Below, piece by piece: positions 44,372 through 54,000 of a stretch of 64,000 nucleotides of DNA (positions are counted from its first letter, which is position 1; each line of letters opens with the position of its first letter). Source of the stretch: Fodinibacter sp963800505 (GTDB lineage Bacteria > Actinomycetota > Actinomycetes > Actinomycetales > Dermatophilaceae); the NCBI GenBank assembly GCA_963800505.1, contig CAWDBL010000004.1:176550-240549 (forward strand), read 5' to 3'. The position numbers and the translations under genes are program-made. A model generated the notes under the pieces. That model was not told the origin of the DNA, made no database searches, and saw nothing but the letters and a program-made list of their open reading frames with translations.

Positions 44372-46153
44372 ATGTCCGAGAGGCTGCAGGGGACCGCGGA
44401 GGGTGATGACGCGACCGGTGACGGGTCTGCACAGGCGGCGTCCCGACCCGACCACACCCCTCCACCGGTCATCCTGATCTCGACCACCGACCCCGACTCC
44501 TTGTCGGTGCTCGACGCGGAGATGCGGCACCGCTACGCGTCCGACTACGAGGTCGTCACGTGCAGCGGCCACGATCACGCCCGGGCCATCCTCGACGGCC
44601 TGCGCCGGTGGGACCGCGACGTCGCCCTCGTCCTCTCCGGTTACGGGCGGAGGGACCACGGTGGGCTCGACCTGCTTCGTCGCGCCCGCTCGATCCACCC
44701 GTCGGCCAAACGGGTCGTCGTCCTCGAGTGGGGAAACTTCGACGCCCGCGGCCCGGTCTTCCATGCCATCGCCGAGGGGGACCTCGAGAACTTCGTCATC
44801 CGTCCCGAGCGACCCCGGGACGAGGAGTTCCACGGCGCCGTCACCGACCTCCTCGAGGACTGGCACTGGGCCCAGGGCACGAGCGGTTTCGAAGCGGTGC
44901 GCGTCATTGGGCACCACGACGAGCGGACACACTTGCTGCGGGAGGCCCTCCAGCGCAACCACATCCCCACAGGATTCTACGACGCCGACCTCGAGGAAGG
45001 CCGACGCGTGCTGCGGAGCCTGGGCCTCGAGGAGCCCGATCTGCCGGTGCTCGACCTGCGCTTCACCCGGCCACCGCGAGCGCTGCAGAACCCCAGCGAC
45101 ACCGACCTGGTCGAGGCCTTCGGGCTCACCACCCAGCTCGACCCCGACATGGTGTGGGACGTCGTCATCATCGGCGCGGGTCCGGCCGGGCTCGCCGCGG
45201 CCGTCTACGCCGCGTCGGAGGGGCTGCGCACGCTCGTGGTCGAGCGCCAGGCCATCGGAGGCCAGGCGGGCACCAGCTCGCTGATCCGCAACTACCCCGG
45301 GTTCGCTCGCGGCATCAGCGGCAACCACCTCGCCTTCCGCTCGTTCCACCAAGCGTGGATGTTCGGCGCAGTGTTCCACTTCTACCGCTCCGCCACCGGG
45401 CTCGAGGTGGACGAGCGCGAGCAGCGGGTCCAGCTCTCCGACGGCACCGAGGCTCGTACCCGGACGACCGTGGTGGCCACCGGGGTCGACTACCGACGGC
45501 TCGGCATCACCAACCTCGAGGAGCTCGTCGGCCGCGGGGTCTACTACGGCGCCGCCGTCACCGAGGCCCGGGGGATGACCGGCCACCAGGTGCACGTCAT
45601 CGGTGGTGGGAACTCGGCCGGACAGGCCGCGCTCCACCTCGCCAAGTACGCGCGGCACGTCAGCCTCCTCATCAGGGGCCCCGACGTCGCGGCAAGCATG
45701 TCCGACTACCTCGTGGGGCAGATCAGAGCCACCCGCAACGTGGACCTCGTCCACCGGGTCGAGGTCACCGACGGCCGCTCGGTCGACGGCCGGCTCACGG
45801 AGGTGGAGGTGACCGACCGCGACACCAGGGAGTCGAGGTGGGAGGAGTCGCACGGCCTGTTCGTCCTCATCGGGTCGGCGCCGCACACCGGTTGGATCGG
45901 GGGCGCGGCGGCCCGCGACGAGAGTGGCTACGTCCTCGTCGGCCGGGAGGCGGCCGAGGCGCTCACCGCGACCGGGGGCGAGGGCGAGGCGGAGCACCAC
46001 AGCCGTCACCCGTTGGAGACCAGCCGCCGCGGCGTCTTCGCGGTCGGCGACACGCGCAGTGGTTCCGTCAAGCGGGTCGCGACAGCAGTCGGTGACGGCG
46101 CCGCCGTCATCGCCGCAGTGCACCAGCACCTCGTTACGGAGCCGGCCCGATGA
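44372..46153 (+). CDS. Thioredoxin-reductase-like flavoprotein with receiver-like and thioredoxin-like N-terminal domains
   Basis: 593 residues. About 30-165: receiver-like fold (VILISTTDPDSLSVLDAEMR, VALVLSGYG) without a clear phospho-Asp. About 175-250: thioredoxin/glutaredoxin-like fold (FEAVRVIGHHDERTHLLREALQRNHIP). About 265-590: FAD/NAD(P) domains with VVIIGAGPAGLAAAVYAASEG, QAIGGQAGTSSLIRNYPGF, VVATGVDYRRLGI, VIGGGNSAGQAALHLAKYA and FAVGDTRSGSVKRVATAVGDG. The CxxC redox pair of true TrxB is absent (YGAAVTEA). It probably acts on low-potential thiols or another carrier. The next gene overlaps by ATGA. Confidence 0.85.
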   Translation: MSERLQGTAEGDDATGDGSAQAASRPDHTPPPVILISTTDPDSLSVLDAEMRHRYASDYEVVTCSGHDHARAILDGLRRWDRDVALVLSGYGRRDHGGLDLLRRARSIHPSAKRVVVLEWGNFDARGPVFHAIAEGDLENFVIRPERPRDEEFHGAVTDLLEDWHWAQGTSGFEAVRVIGHHDERTHLLREALQRNHIPTGFYDADLEEGRRVLRSLGLEEPDLPVLDLRFTRPPRALQNPSDTDLVEAFGLTTQLDPDMVWDVVIIGAGPAGLAAAVYAASEGLRTLVVERQAIGGQAGTSSLIRNYPGFARGISGNHLAFRSFHQAWMFGAVFHFYRSATGLEVDEREQRVQLSDGTEARTRTTVVATGVDYRRLGITNLEELVGRGVYYGAAVTEARGMTGHQVHVIGGGNSAGQAALHLAKYARHVSLLIRGPDVAASMSDYLVGQIRATRNVDLVHRVEVTDGRSVDGRLTEVEVTDRDTRESRWEESHGLFVLIGSAPHTGWIGGAAARDESGYVLVGREAAEALTATGGEGEAEHHSRHPLETSRRGVFAVGDTRSGSVKRVATAVGDGAAVIAAVHQHLVTEPAR

Positions 46154-47019
46154 CCCGCGACGCGGAGGCACCCCGGGCCGACAGGGGGGCCGCCGTGGTC
46201 CCGGCGATGCGGTGGCTGCTCGGCACCGCGGCGTTCCTCGTCTTCCTCGCCGGGGTCCAGCTCTTCGTCTTCCCGCTCGCGACCGAGACCCGGTTCGCGT
46301 GGACCATCGGCTCCCCGATGACGGCGGTGTTCCTCGGTGCGTCGTACTGGTCGGCAGTCGGGCTCGAGCTGAGCGGTGCCACCACCCGCTGGTGGGCGGT
46401 GGCCCGGGTCGCGGTCCCGGCCGTCTTCGTCTTCACCTCGCTGACCCTCGTGGTCACCCTCGTGCACCTCGACAAGTTCCACCTGGGCGCCGAGCACGCC
46501 ACCGCGACGCGGGCCGTCACGTGGGCATGGATCACGGTGTACGCGTTCGTGCCGGTGCTGATGCTCCTGGCTTGGTGGTGGCAGTACCGGTCGGGGGCCG
46601 GCGTGCCGACCCCAGCGGGGTTGCCCGCGTGGGTCCGCGTCGTCCTGGGCATCCTGGCCCTCGCGCTGGTAGGGCTTGGGGTGGCGCTGCTCGTGGCCCC
46701 CGAGTGGGCCGCCTCCGCGTGGCCGTGGCCGCTGACCCCGCTCACCGGCCGCGCCGTCGGGGCGTGGAACGTCGGGCTCGGTGTCGCGGCCGGCCACGCG
46801 TGGCGGGTCGACGACCCGGGGTCGCTGGGCCCGGTCGGGGTCACCGGAGTGCTCTTCGGAGTGCTCCAGGCTGTTGCCTTGCTGCGTCACGGCGACGAGC
46901 TCGCCTGGGGCAGCGCGCCGGCCTTCGGGTACGTCGCGATGCTGGCGGGGATCACCGCCGTCGGCGCGTGGCTGCTCGTGGCCTCGCACCGGACCGAACC
47001 CGGGGGCTCAGCCGGCTGA
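46150..47019 (+). CDS. Multi-pass membrane protein coupled to the flavoprotein
   Basis: 289 residues with about seven to eight hydrophobic helices, e.g. WLLGTAAFLVFLAGVQLFVF, AVFLGASYWSAVGLEL, VAVPAVFVFTSLTLVVTLVHL, AWITVYAFVPVLMLLAWWW, VVLGILALALVGLGVALLVAP, GVTGVLFGVLQAVALL and GYVAMLAGITAVGAWLLVA. No family recognised. It starts within the flavoprotein stop (ATGA), so both are made together. It could be a membrane partner or receive electrons, but no heme or quinone motif is evident. Confidence 0.7.
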   Translation: MTRDAEAPRADRGAAVVPAMRWLLGTAAFLVFLAGVQLFVFPLATETRFAWTIGSPMTAVFLGASYWSAVGLELSGATTRWWAVARVAVPAVFVFTSLTLVVTLVHLDKFHLGAEHATATRAVTWAWITVYAFVPVLMLLAWWWQYRSGAGVPTPAGLPAWVRVVLGILALALVGLGVALLVAPEWAASAWPWPLTPLTGRAVGAWNVGLGVAAGHAWRVDDPGSLGPVGVTGVLFGVLQAVALLRHGDELAWGSAPAFGYVAMLAGITAVGAWLLVASHRTEPGGSAG

Positions 47020-47225
47020 GGCCGGCTGCGGGTCGATCGAGAGGAGGATGCCGGCGCGCGGCTTCCGCTGCAGGTGCACGAGCTCGGCCACGGGCTCCAT
47101 GAGGTCGGAGATCCGTCCGACACGAATGGGCATGCGTCCACTGGCCAGTCGCTGGACGTGGGGCCTACCTTGACCAGCTCGAGGGACCAGGACGCCAGAC
47201 CCTCCAGAAGCGCAGCGTCTCTGTC
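47008..47225 (-). pseudogene. Degraded C-terminal fragment, unknown family
   Basis: Two adjoining minus-strand frames give a continuous natural-looking sequence. DRDAALLEGLASWSLELVKV-GP shifts near 47165 into HVQRLASGRMPIRVGRISDL followed by MEPVAELVHLQRKPRAGILL and SIDPQPASAG, ending at 47008. Codon use is actinobacterial. I cannot name the family. It overlaps the 3' end of the plus-strand membrane-protein gene by 12 bases. Confidence 0.3.
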
Positions 47226-47778
47226 GCAACTCGGTGAGCGACCTCCACCCGCACGAGGACAACGAGGAAGCTGACTGCGACAACTCCCGTCTGGTGGCCG
47301 GCCTTGGTAGTCCGCGGCTCACCGACGTCCCGCACGGCGCCCGGCCCGGAGGAGAACCAGGGGCACGCACCCCGCCGTTTGAGTGGCTCCCGGACGCGCC
47401 GACCCAGCGGAAGGGCTCAGTCCGGCGGAGGATCTGCGACATCACGGTGACCACAAGGATGCCCGCCCTCGACGTGCCAGCACCGGGGAAACGCGTCCGC
47501 ACGGTGAGGCACCGAAGATTCCAGCGCACCCGGGACGTTGCCGGCGCCGTGGGAGCTTGTACGTGGGCATCGGCCGGGGCGCGCCAGAGGAGGTGGCCGT
47601 CGCGGGAACCGGGGGCTCGGGGTGATGGCTCCGGCTTCTCCGCGTGCCGTTCACTCGACGGGGTAGCCAACAGTGGGCGTTTGGCGGCGATGTGACGCGC
47701 CTCCGTCCGGCCGAGCGGTGAGGGGTGGCGAATGCGCCTTCATAGACGCCGGGCGGGTCGACTGCGACGATCGCACCC
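47226..47778. other. Gene-free stretch
   Basis: About 550 bases without a convincing gene; open frames on both strands are Arg/Pro/Ser-rich. The right end must carry the LysR promoter. Confidence 0.35.
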
Positions 47779-48699
47779 ATGGATCTCGACCTGACTGCCG
47801 TCGAGAGCTTCATTGCTGTTGCCGACTTGCGGCACTTCGGGCGCGCCGCCGGCCGGCTCGGTGTCTCGGCGTCCGCGTTGACCAAGCGCATCCAGAGACT
47901 TGAGGCGGCAGTCGGTGTCCCCTTGATCGAACGCGACACCGGCGGGTACACCGGGCTCACGCCTGCCGGTCGGCGTTTCGTGCAGTTCGCCCCACAGCTG
48001 CTGCACGCTGCCCAAGCCGCCAAGACCGCGGCATCGGGCGCGTCGGTCGAGACCCTGCGGCTCGCCGTGCCGGCAGGTGTCGGGGTCGTGGCGCCACTCA
48101 TGCCTCGAGCGCTTGCGACGCTTGAACTGGCGCTCCAGCACGCCCACCCCGACGTGACCATCGAATCGGTGCCGACGGCATTCCCGGAGCTGACCCCAGA
48201 CCTCCTCGCGGGTGACGTCGACGTGGTCCTGACGTTCGGGCCCTCCCCGAGTCCCGACGTCATCTCGACACGGCTCTCGGAGATTCATCGGGTCGGGCTG
48301 GTCGGCGTAACGCATCCGCTGGCGTTCAAACAGACAGTAGATGTGCACGAGTTCGCTCGTCTGCCGATGATCTACAGCCCTGACTTGCCAGACGAGTACA
48401 TGCAACCGTTCATTTTGGCTGATGTTCGGCCACTCGAGGAGGCGACGCTGGTTCCGATCAATGCGTCGAACACAGCGCATGTCGCCCAGCGCATCCTCCG
48501 CGGACGTGAAGTGACCGTGGTGCCCGTTGCGCTCACCGGGAACCTGCCCCCTGAGCTTCAACGGGTCGGGCTCATCGGCGTTCCGGCCAGCTGGTACCAC
48601 GCGCACCGGCGCAGTGGCGACGACCGGCCAGCGCTGCTGACCGCAATCGATCTGATGACGGAGTTCACTGAGTCAATCACCCAGTCGGCGCTGTCTTGA
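47779..48699 (+). CDS. LysR-family transcriptional regulator
   Basis: 306 residues. The N-terminal winged HTH reads DLTAVESFIAVADLRHFGRAAGRLGVSASALTKRIQRLEAAVGVPLIERD. The periplasmic-binding-like effector domain starts around residue 93 (ETLRLAVPAGVGVVAPLMPRAL) and includes DVDVVLTFGPSP and HRVGLVGVTHPLA. It is an effector-dependent activator or repressor. A 21-bp palindrome follows its stop, ahead of the next membrane-protein gene, which is a likely target. Confidence 0.93.
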   Translation: MDLDLTAVESFIAVADLRHFGRAAGRLGVSASALTKRIQRLEAAVGVPLIERDTGGYTGLTPAGRRFVQFAPQLLHAAQAAKTAASGASVETLRLAVPAGVGVVAPLMPRALATLELALQHAHPDVTIESVPTAFPELTPDLLAGDVDVVLTFGPSPSPDVISTRLSEIHRVGLVGVTHPLAFKQTVDVHEFARLPMIYSPDLPDEYMQPFILADVRPLEEATLVPINASNTAHVAQRILRGREVTVVPVALTGNLPPELQRVGLIGVPASWYHAHRRSGDDRPALLTAIDLMTEFTESITQSALS

Positions 48700-48707
48700 G
48701 AGGGCCC

Positions 48708-48728
48708 TTGTTTCCGCAACGGAAACAA
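48708..48728. promoter_or_regulatory. Perfect palindrome between LysR and a membrane-protein gene
   Basis: TTGTTTCCG-CAA-CGGAAACAA: 9-bp perfect arms around three bases. It sits nine bases after the LysR stop and 38 bases before the GTG of the next gene. It could be an operator for the membrane-protein gene or a small terminator. Confidence 0.5.
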
Positions 48729-48765
48729 CAGCCGCCCTGACAAGTTGAGGTATTAGCCTCCGGCT

Positions 48766-49338
48766 GTGAAGAGCACGTCAACGCCCGCTGGGCCCGCGGG
48801 TGCAGTCCCACCCGGCCCCGCTGCCGTAGCGCAGCGCAGGCCGAGCCTGGAGTGGTCGGGGCGCGACTGGCGGCTGCCGTTGTGGCTCTGGGTCGGCCTG
48901 GCAACCATGTTCTTCAGCGTGCTGCACATCATCCTCGACTTCGGCGTTGGCCTGTTCGACCTGCACGGGACGCTGTCGCTGAGCGAGGCGACCACGCTTA
49001 TCGGGGTGGCGCTCATCCAGCTGTGGTGGGCAATCTCCTTCATGGCAGGGATCAGGGGCAATGGCAGCGGCGTCGCCAGCGCCGGGATCCTCGGCGCCGG
49101 CTGGGCGGCCCTGACCAACGGGTCCCCGATCGTCTTCTGCCCGCCCGTGTGCCAAGAGGCGTATCCGCTGACCGACCCAGCCCACATCGGCAGCATCATG
49201 TTCGGGGTCCTGCTTCCGCTGGTCGCCATCTGGTCGCTGCGGCGGGCACGGTCGCGCCCGGGCTGGTTCATGCCGACAGTTGCCGCAGTCCTCGTGGTCG
49301 GGACGGTTGTGTCGCTGGCGAGCACCCCCATCACATAG
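48766..49338 (+). CDS. Four-TM membrane protein, unknown
   Basis: 190 residues from GTG 48766. A Pro/Ala-rich N-terminus is followed by TM helices LWLWVGLATMFFSVLHIILDFGVGLF, TTLIGVALIQLWWAISFMAGI, VASAGILGAGWAAL, IGSIMFGVLLPLVAIWSL and FMPTVAAVLVVGTVVSLAS. An extracellular-type loop has two close Cys (VFCPPVCQEAYP) that could form a disulfide. No family recognised. It lies downstream of LysR in the same direction. Confidence 0.65.
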   Translation: MKSTSTPAGPAGAVPPGPAAVAQRRPSLEWSGRDWRLPLWLWVGLATMFFSVLHIILDFGVGLFDLHGTLSLSEATTLIGVALIQLWWAISFMAGIRGNGSGVASAGILGAGWAALTNGSPIVFCPPVCQEAYPLTDPAHIGSIMFGVLLPLVAIWSLRRARSRPGWFMPTVAAVLVVGTVVSLASTPIT

Positions 49339-49579
49339 GCAACCGATCAGCCTCACTACCGCTTGTCGGCCCCTCTCGTGGCGGGTCCAGCGAAGCGGCG
49401 TGCCACAGCGCCCCCCAAAGAGTCCCAAGGTAGGGACCAACGACGACGCTGGACGATGGACGTCACCGGTTGCGGCCACCAAGACCCAATGGCTACTTGC
49501 GGCGGTATGACGCACGTCGCCGTGCGAGACACCGTAGCTCCAGCTCGCTTTCGCGCAGCGAGCGCAGGTCGGGACTTTG

Positions 49580-50098
49580 CTACAGCGGCTTGACGGAGAA
49601 CCTGCCGCCGTCTTCTACGAGCAGCACACCGGCGCCTTTGCCGAGGGGCTCGACCGTTTGCCCTGTCAGGGCCGCCACCGCGGCCTCGTTCGTCGGGCTA
49701 TGGCCGACCACCAGCGCCCGACCGCCGTCGGGAAGTGAGGCAACGACCCGGCGCAGCGCCGCCCCCAGGAGCTGTTCCTCGTGCTCGACAAGGTCCGGGT
49801 CGACCCCTCGGATCTGCTCAACGGAGGCGCCCTTGCCTGCAGCCTTGGCCGCGGTCCGCCATCGATCCTCGACCGTCGAGCGCAGCCCCGACACCTCGGA
49901 TATCGCGACGTCGTCCTGCCCGGCGGCGTGACGCAGGATCGCGACCATCTGCGTGGCCCGAGCCGCGCCTGAGGAGATGAACGCGGCATAGGGCGGCCGT
50001 AGCTGCTTCTGGCCGATGGCCTCCGCATCAGCCGCACCCTGCGCGGTCAGGTCGTCGCCCTCGTTGTCGGTATGCCGACGGAGCTCCACGAAGCGCAT
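49580..50098 (-). CDS. Histidine phosphatase family protein (SixA-like)
   Basis: 172 residues. N-terminal FVELRRHTDNEGDDLTAQGAADA carries the RHG/RHT motif with the phospho-accepting His. YAAFISSGAARATQMVAIL supplies the second Arg. The late ALVVGHSPTNEAAVAALTGQ holds the second catalytic His. The size is that of SixA-type phosphohistidine phosphatases. The substrate is unknown. It is convergent with the membrane-protein gene. Confidence 0.85.
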   Translation of the reverse strand: MRFVELRRHTDNEGDDLTAQGAADAEAIGQKQLRPPYAAFISSGAARATQMVAILRHAAGQDDVAISEVSGLRSTVEDRWRTAAKAAGKGASVEQIRGVDPDLVEHEEQLLGAALRRVVASLPDGGRALVVGHSPTNEAAVAALTGQTVEPLGKGAGVLLVEDGGRFSVKPL

Positions 50099-50318
50099 CC
50101 CTCATCGTCGGCACCAGAACGGCAGGGCGCAAGAGCGCCAAGCGTGCGCGGCGCAAGGCGGCCATAGGACGCGGGCGGGCCCGGAGGCGCTCGCGTGAGT
50201 GAATGCCGAGCCAACAAGGCGGCGAGGGCCGTCCACCAGCGGGGGCAGAAGCGCCGTGGGGCAGTGGTGGGCGGGCGGTGACTGTCGGTGCCTGCGGGGC
50301 CGGACGTACCCTCGGATG

Positions 50319-50892
50319 ATGAGGGCTTCTCACGTGGCCGTGCTCGGCCTCCTGACCTTGGCGGGGTGCACGACGAATCAGTCGGCGTCGGCACCGCCTG
50401 AAAGCCGACAGGCCGGGTCGAGTGCCTCACCAGTGCCCAGTTCGTCCTCGACATCGACGGCCAGAGCCGGGTGTCGGTCGGACTACACCCCCGGCCCCCC
50501 TTCCGGGCTGGGCGCGGGCCGGGTTCACACCGCCGACCCGACCCGTGCCGTATGTCCTGGGTGACGGGGGCGACATCGTCGCGATCCTGTGGGCCGACCA
50601 CAACCCGCTGCAGGTCCCGCCTGCGGCCGACCGCAACAACAAGATCCTGTGGGTCTCCCGGGTGGGATCCGGCGATCTGAACGTGCGAGCCACCCTGGAG
50701 TGCTCGGGCAAGACCGTGACTCGCTCGGTTTCGGGCGGGCCGGGGCCCTCGATCATCGACCTACCGTCACCCGGCTGCTGGTCTTTCGACCTGACATGGG
50801 GCACCCGGCACGATCACCTCCAGCTGGAGTACGGTCTCCACTCTGAGACCAGCCGGCTGGCGGCGATGAGACGCACCTCCTCGAAGCGCTGA
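50319..50892 (+). pseudogene. Frameshifted lipoprotein, conserved actinobacterial family
   Basis: MRASHVAVLGLLTLAGC is a lipoprotein signal with the lipobox LAGC, then a Ser-rich linker. Around 50490-50510 the coding signal moves from frame 3 to frame 1: LPGWARAGFTPPTRPVPYVLG, GGDIVAILWADHNPLQVPPA, RNNKILWVSRVG and PGPSIIDLPSPGCWSFDLTW, ending at 50892. The second part matches, from memory, conserved uncharacterised actinobacterial proteins. One indel breaks it, or the source has an error. It was presumably anchored at the outer face of the membrane. Confidence 0.6.
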
Positions 50893-51097
50893 AAATGCTA
50901 GCTTCGGCGCATCGAGCCGGGCCGTGAACCTCGTCCCAGGAGGGGTGTCGGCTTTGGGTCGCTCGTCAGAGGCGAACAGGCCCGCGTCGGTTTGACCACC
51001 TGTTCCCGAGGTGGTCGCCCGGGCAAACGTGATCCCTTCATCGCCCCTGCCGCCCGTTCGCCTGTGGAGGGCCAGGTGCTTCGTGCGGCTTTGATCG

Positions 51098-54000
51098 TTA
51101 CTCCCAGGGGCTGGCCAGCTCGACCCCTGCTTCCGCGAACTGGAAGGTCGCGAATCCTCCGTTGGCGACCATCATCCCGAGATCGATCACTGCGAGGGCG
51201 TCAGGGTCTTCGATCCACCCACTGACCAGCGCGGCGTAGCCGATCCGGGCGATGGCTGACGACAGCATGCTGATCTCGTCGAGGATGGCGGATCCCCGAT
51301 CCCAGCTCTCGGCTTCGGAGGAAAGCTCCACGATGTGCCAGATCGAACCGCCCATCGAGGCGAGCGCGAGGAAGGAGTCGCACACCGCTCCCCATTTGCG
51401 TGGGTCCGAGGTGAAGTCAAGAGGGGGGATCCAGTAGTCGTGTGTGGACCAGAAGAACTTGTTGAGCGCGAAGGGGATCGTCACGGCGACGTTGTAGACG
51501 AAGAGGCGGTCGTCCTTGACCGGGCACCGTGGCACGAGGTAGTTGGCCAGCGCGCGTGACCCACCCCCGACGAGTGCGCTCGCTCCGCCGGCGACGGCCA
51601 GCGGGCGCGGCACGAGCTTGCTCGGGATCAGGGCCTCCTGGCTGTCGATGACGGCCGAACCCACCCCGCCCAGCGCGGCCGCGGTGTGCAGCAGGAACGA
51701 CACGCCCTTCTTCTGGTTGTGTGTCAGGTTGACCGGCGAGCCCGCTGTCTCGAGGGCTGACCCTGCACGGACTGGCGCGCGCACGCTCGACACGCCGAAT
51801 GCCCCTTCGAGCGTGCGGAAGTCCGAGACGGTGATCAGGAAGTTCGTCTCCGGGCTGTCGGGGAACGGCGACGTCTCTCCGCGACCGGCGAGCGTCATCG
51901 CGATCTTGTAGACGATGGTCACCGGCACCGAGACGACCCAGCACAGGATGTCGAGGAAAGACACGTCGGGGATCCCGAAGGCGTTCAGGATGTCGGAGAC
52001 GACGGGGATGTGGATGGGGTGGTCGATCAGATCCAGTGCGGCCTTGGCCATGACGTAGATGACGTCGAACAGCGCGTCGATCACGACCTTCGAGCTCGTG
52101 AGCGCGAGATCGCCCGCGATGCCGACCAGCTTCGTGAGCACCTGGGCGGCGCTGAGCCCCGCCCCCTCCTCGACGAGCGTCGTCAGCCGGTCGAACGCGC
52201 TGCGGATTGCCGTGGCTTCCGCGGTCGAGGCTCGATCGAGCGCGTCGAGGACGGAGGTCGGAGGTTGCGGGGTGGGGCCCGAGGGGTGGTAGTCCGCCCG
52301 TGACACATTGCCTTGGTAGTGGTGGGAGAGGAGTGTCTCCGGAGCGGTCTTGCCGAAAGCGGATGCGGAGGGATCGGGCGGCTTGCTGTCCTTGGTCTTG
52401 TCGACCCAGGTGAAGTCATCGAGTCCTGCCCAGTTGTCGATGGCCTTTATGGCGGCGTCGGCGGCGACATCGAACTGGCCCTTCACGACCTCGATCTGCT
52501 CGACCTGCTCGTACAGGAACAGTCGCAGGACGTTCTTGAAGACCTCCTTCGTCCGTCTCATGTCCTCGACGTCGAACAGGAACTTGACGAAGTCAATGAC
52601 GTCCTCGATCACCTCGACGATCTTGTCGAACACGTACTTGAACGCGGCATACACCTTCTCGATGACGTCGAGAACGGCCTCGTAGATGGCCTCGCCGATG
52701 CGGATGATCACTCGCCACACCCGCTTGCCGAGGTCGAGGAACCAGTCCACGAACGCGTCCCAGCCCGACTCACCGACCGCGGCCTCAGCCGCAGTACTCG
52801 AGCCCGACGACGCGAGGGCGGAGCGCTGTTGCGAATGGGAGTCGAGCATCATGAACAAGTCACCCGCGTCGACGCGGACGGGGGTCTGGTCGCCCACGAA
52901 GCTGCTGTAAGCCGACACGTTCGGCGCCGCTAGCGGTGCCGCGGCGACCACGGCAGTGTCGTGCAGCGCGTCGTGGGCTTGCCACAGGCTGTCCACGTTC
53001 GCCGCGGCAGCGGAGACGTCGGAAGCTTTGGCGCTGCTCTTCACCAGCTTCTTCGGCGGGCTCTTGGTGGCGTCCTGGTAATGGATCACGGCATCGCTGA
53101 GGCCAGGACCTGTCCTGAGCGTGCGCAGCTTGGTGTTCACGGTGGGAGAGTCCTGCATCGGGTTCACCTGCGCCGCCGCGCCGCTTCCGACGACCGAAGC
53201 GGTGAACCGGGTCGCATCTAGCCGGGCGACGGCCTCGACGATCGTGATGGTCCCGGTCGCGTCGGTCTTCACCTCGACCGGCGTCGGACCTAGCACGTAG
53301 TAGAGGTGGTTGATGTACGCGGAGGTCACAGCGTTGCTCTGGGTCACCAGGCTGACGGAGACGCCGGGAGCGGGTCGTCCGACAGCGTCGGTGACCTGGA
53401 TGCGCGTGGTGTACGAGCTGAACGAGGCGGCAGGTTGGGTGGGTGAGGCGGGTGGCAGCACGACGTCGCGCACCGTCCAGGTCCCCACCGCACCAGGAGA
53501 CTTCATGGCGATCTTCAGCTGGTCGGATCCTGCGTGTGCGAAGAAGGTCAGTGCATCACTGGTGCGGTTGACGAACGGCGACACGTTGTCCACGGCGCCC
53601 ATGATGGGCACCGGAACCGTCCAGGAGCCCTGCTTCTCAACGTCGTTCGCGGGGCAGCGCAGCTGGAATACGTCGTTGCTGGCATTCAAACCCCACACCG
53701 TCACCACGTCGCTCGTCACTGAGGAGAACAGGCGCGTGACACCGGCGAAGAGGGAACTCGTCATCAGTGCGACCGCTGTGGCGCCGTCGGTCTGGTTGTC
53801 ACTGGCGAAGTAGTACAGCACGCCGTCGGACGTGGCGAAGAGATCGGAGGTGTCGTCGGGTTTGCGGCACGCCGCGATGGCGGTAGGTGTCCGGTCCTCG
53901 CCATCGGACAGGTGCAGGCTGCGCGGCGTGGGTGGCGCCTCTGGGTCGAAGAGGTTGTACAGCGGCCGGTAGATGAACTGGGACTGCCCGCTGATGGAGC

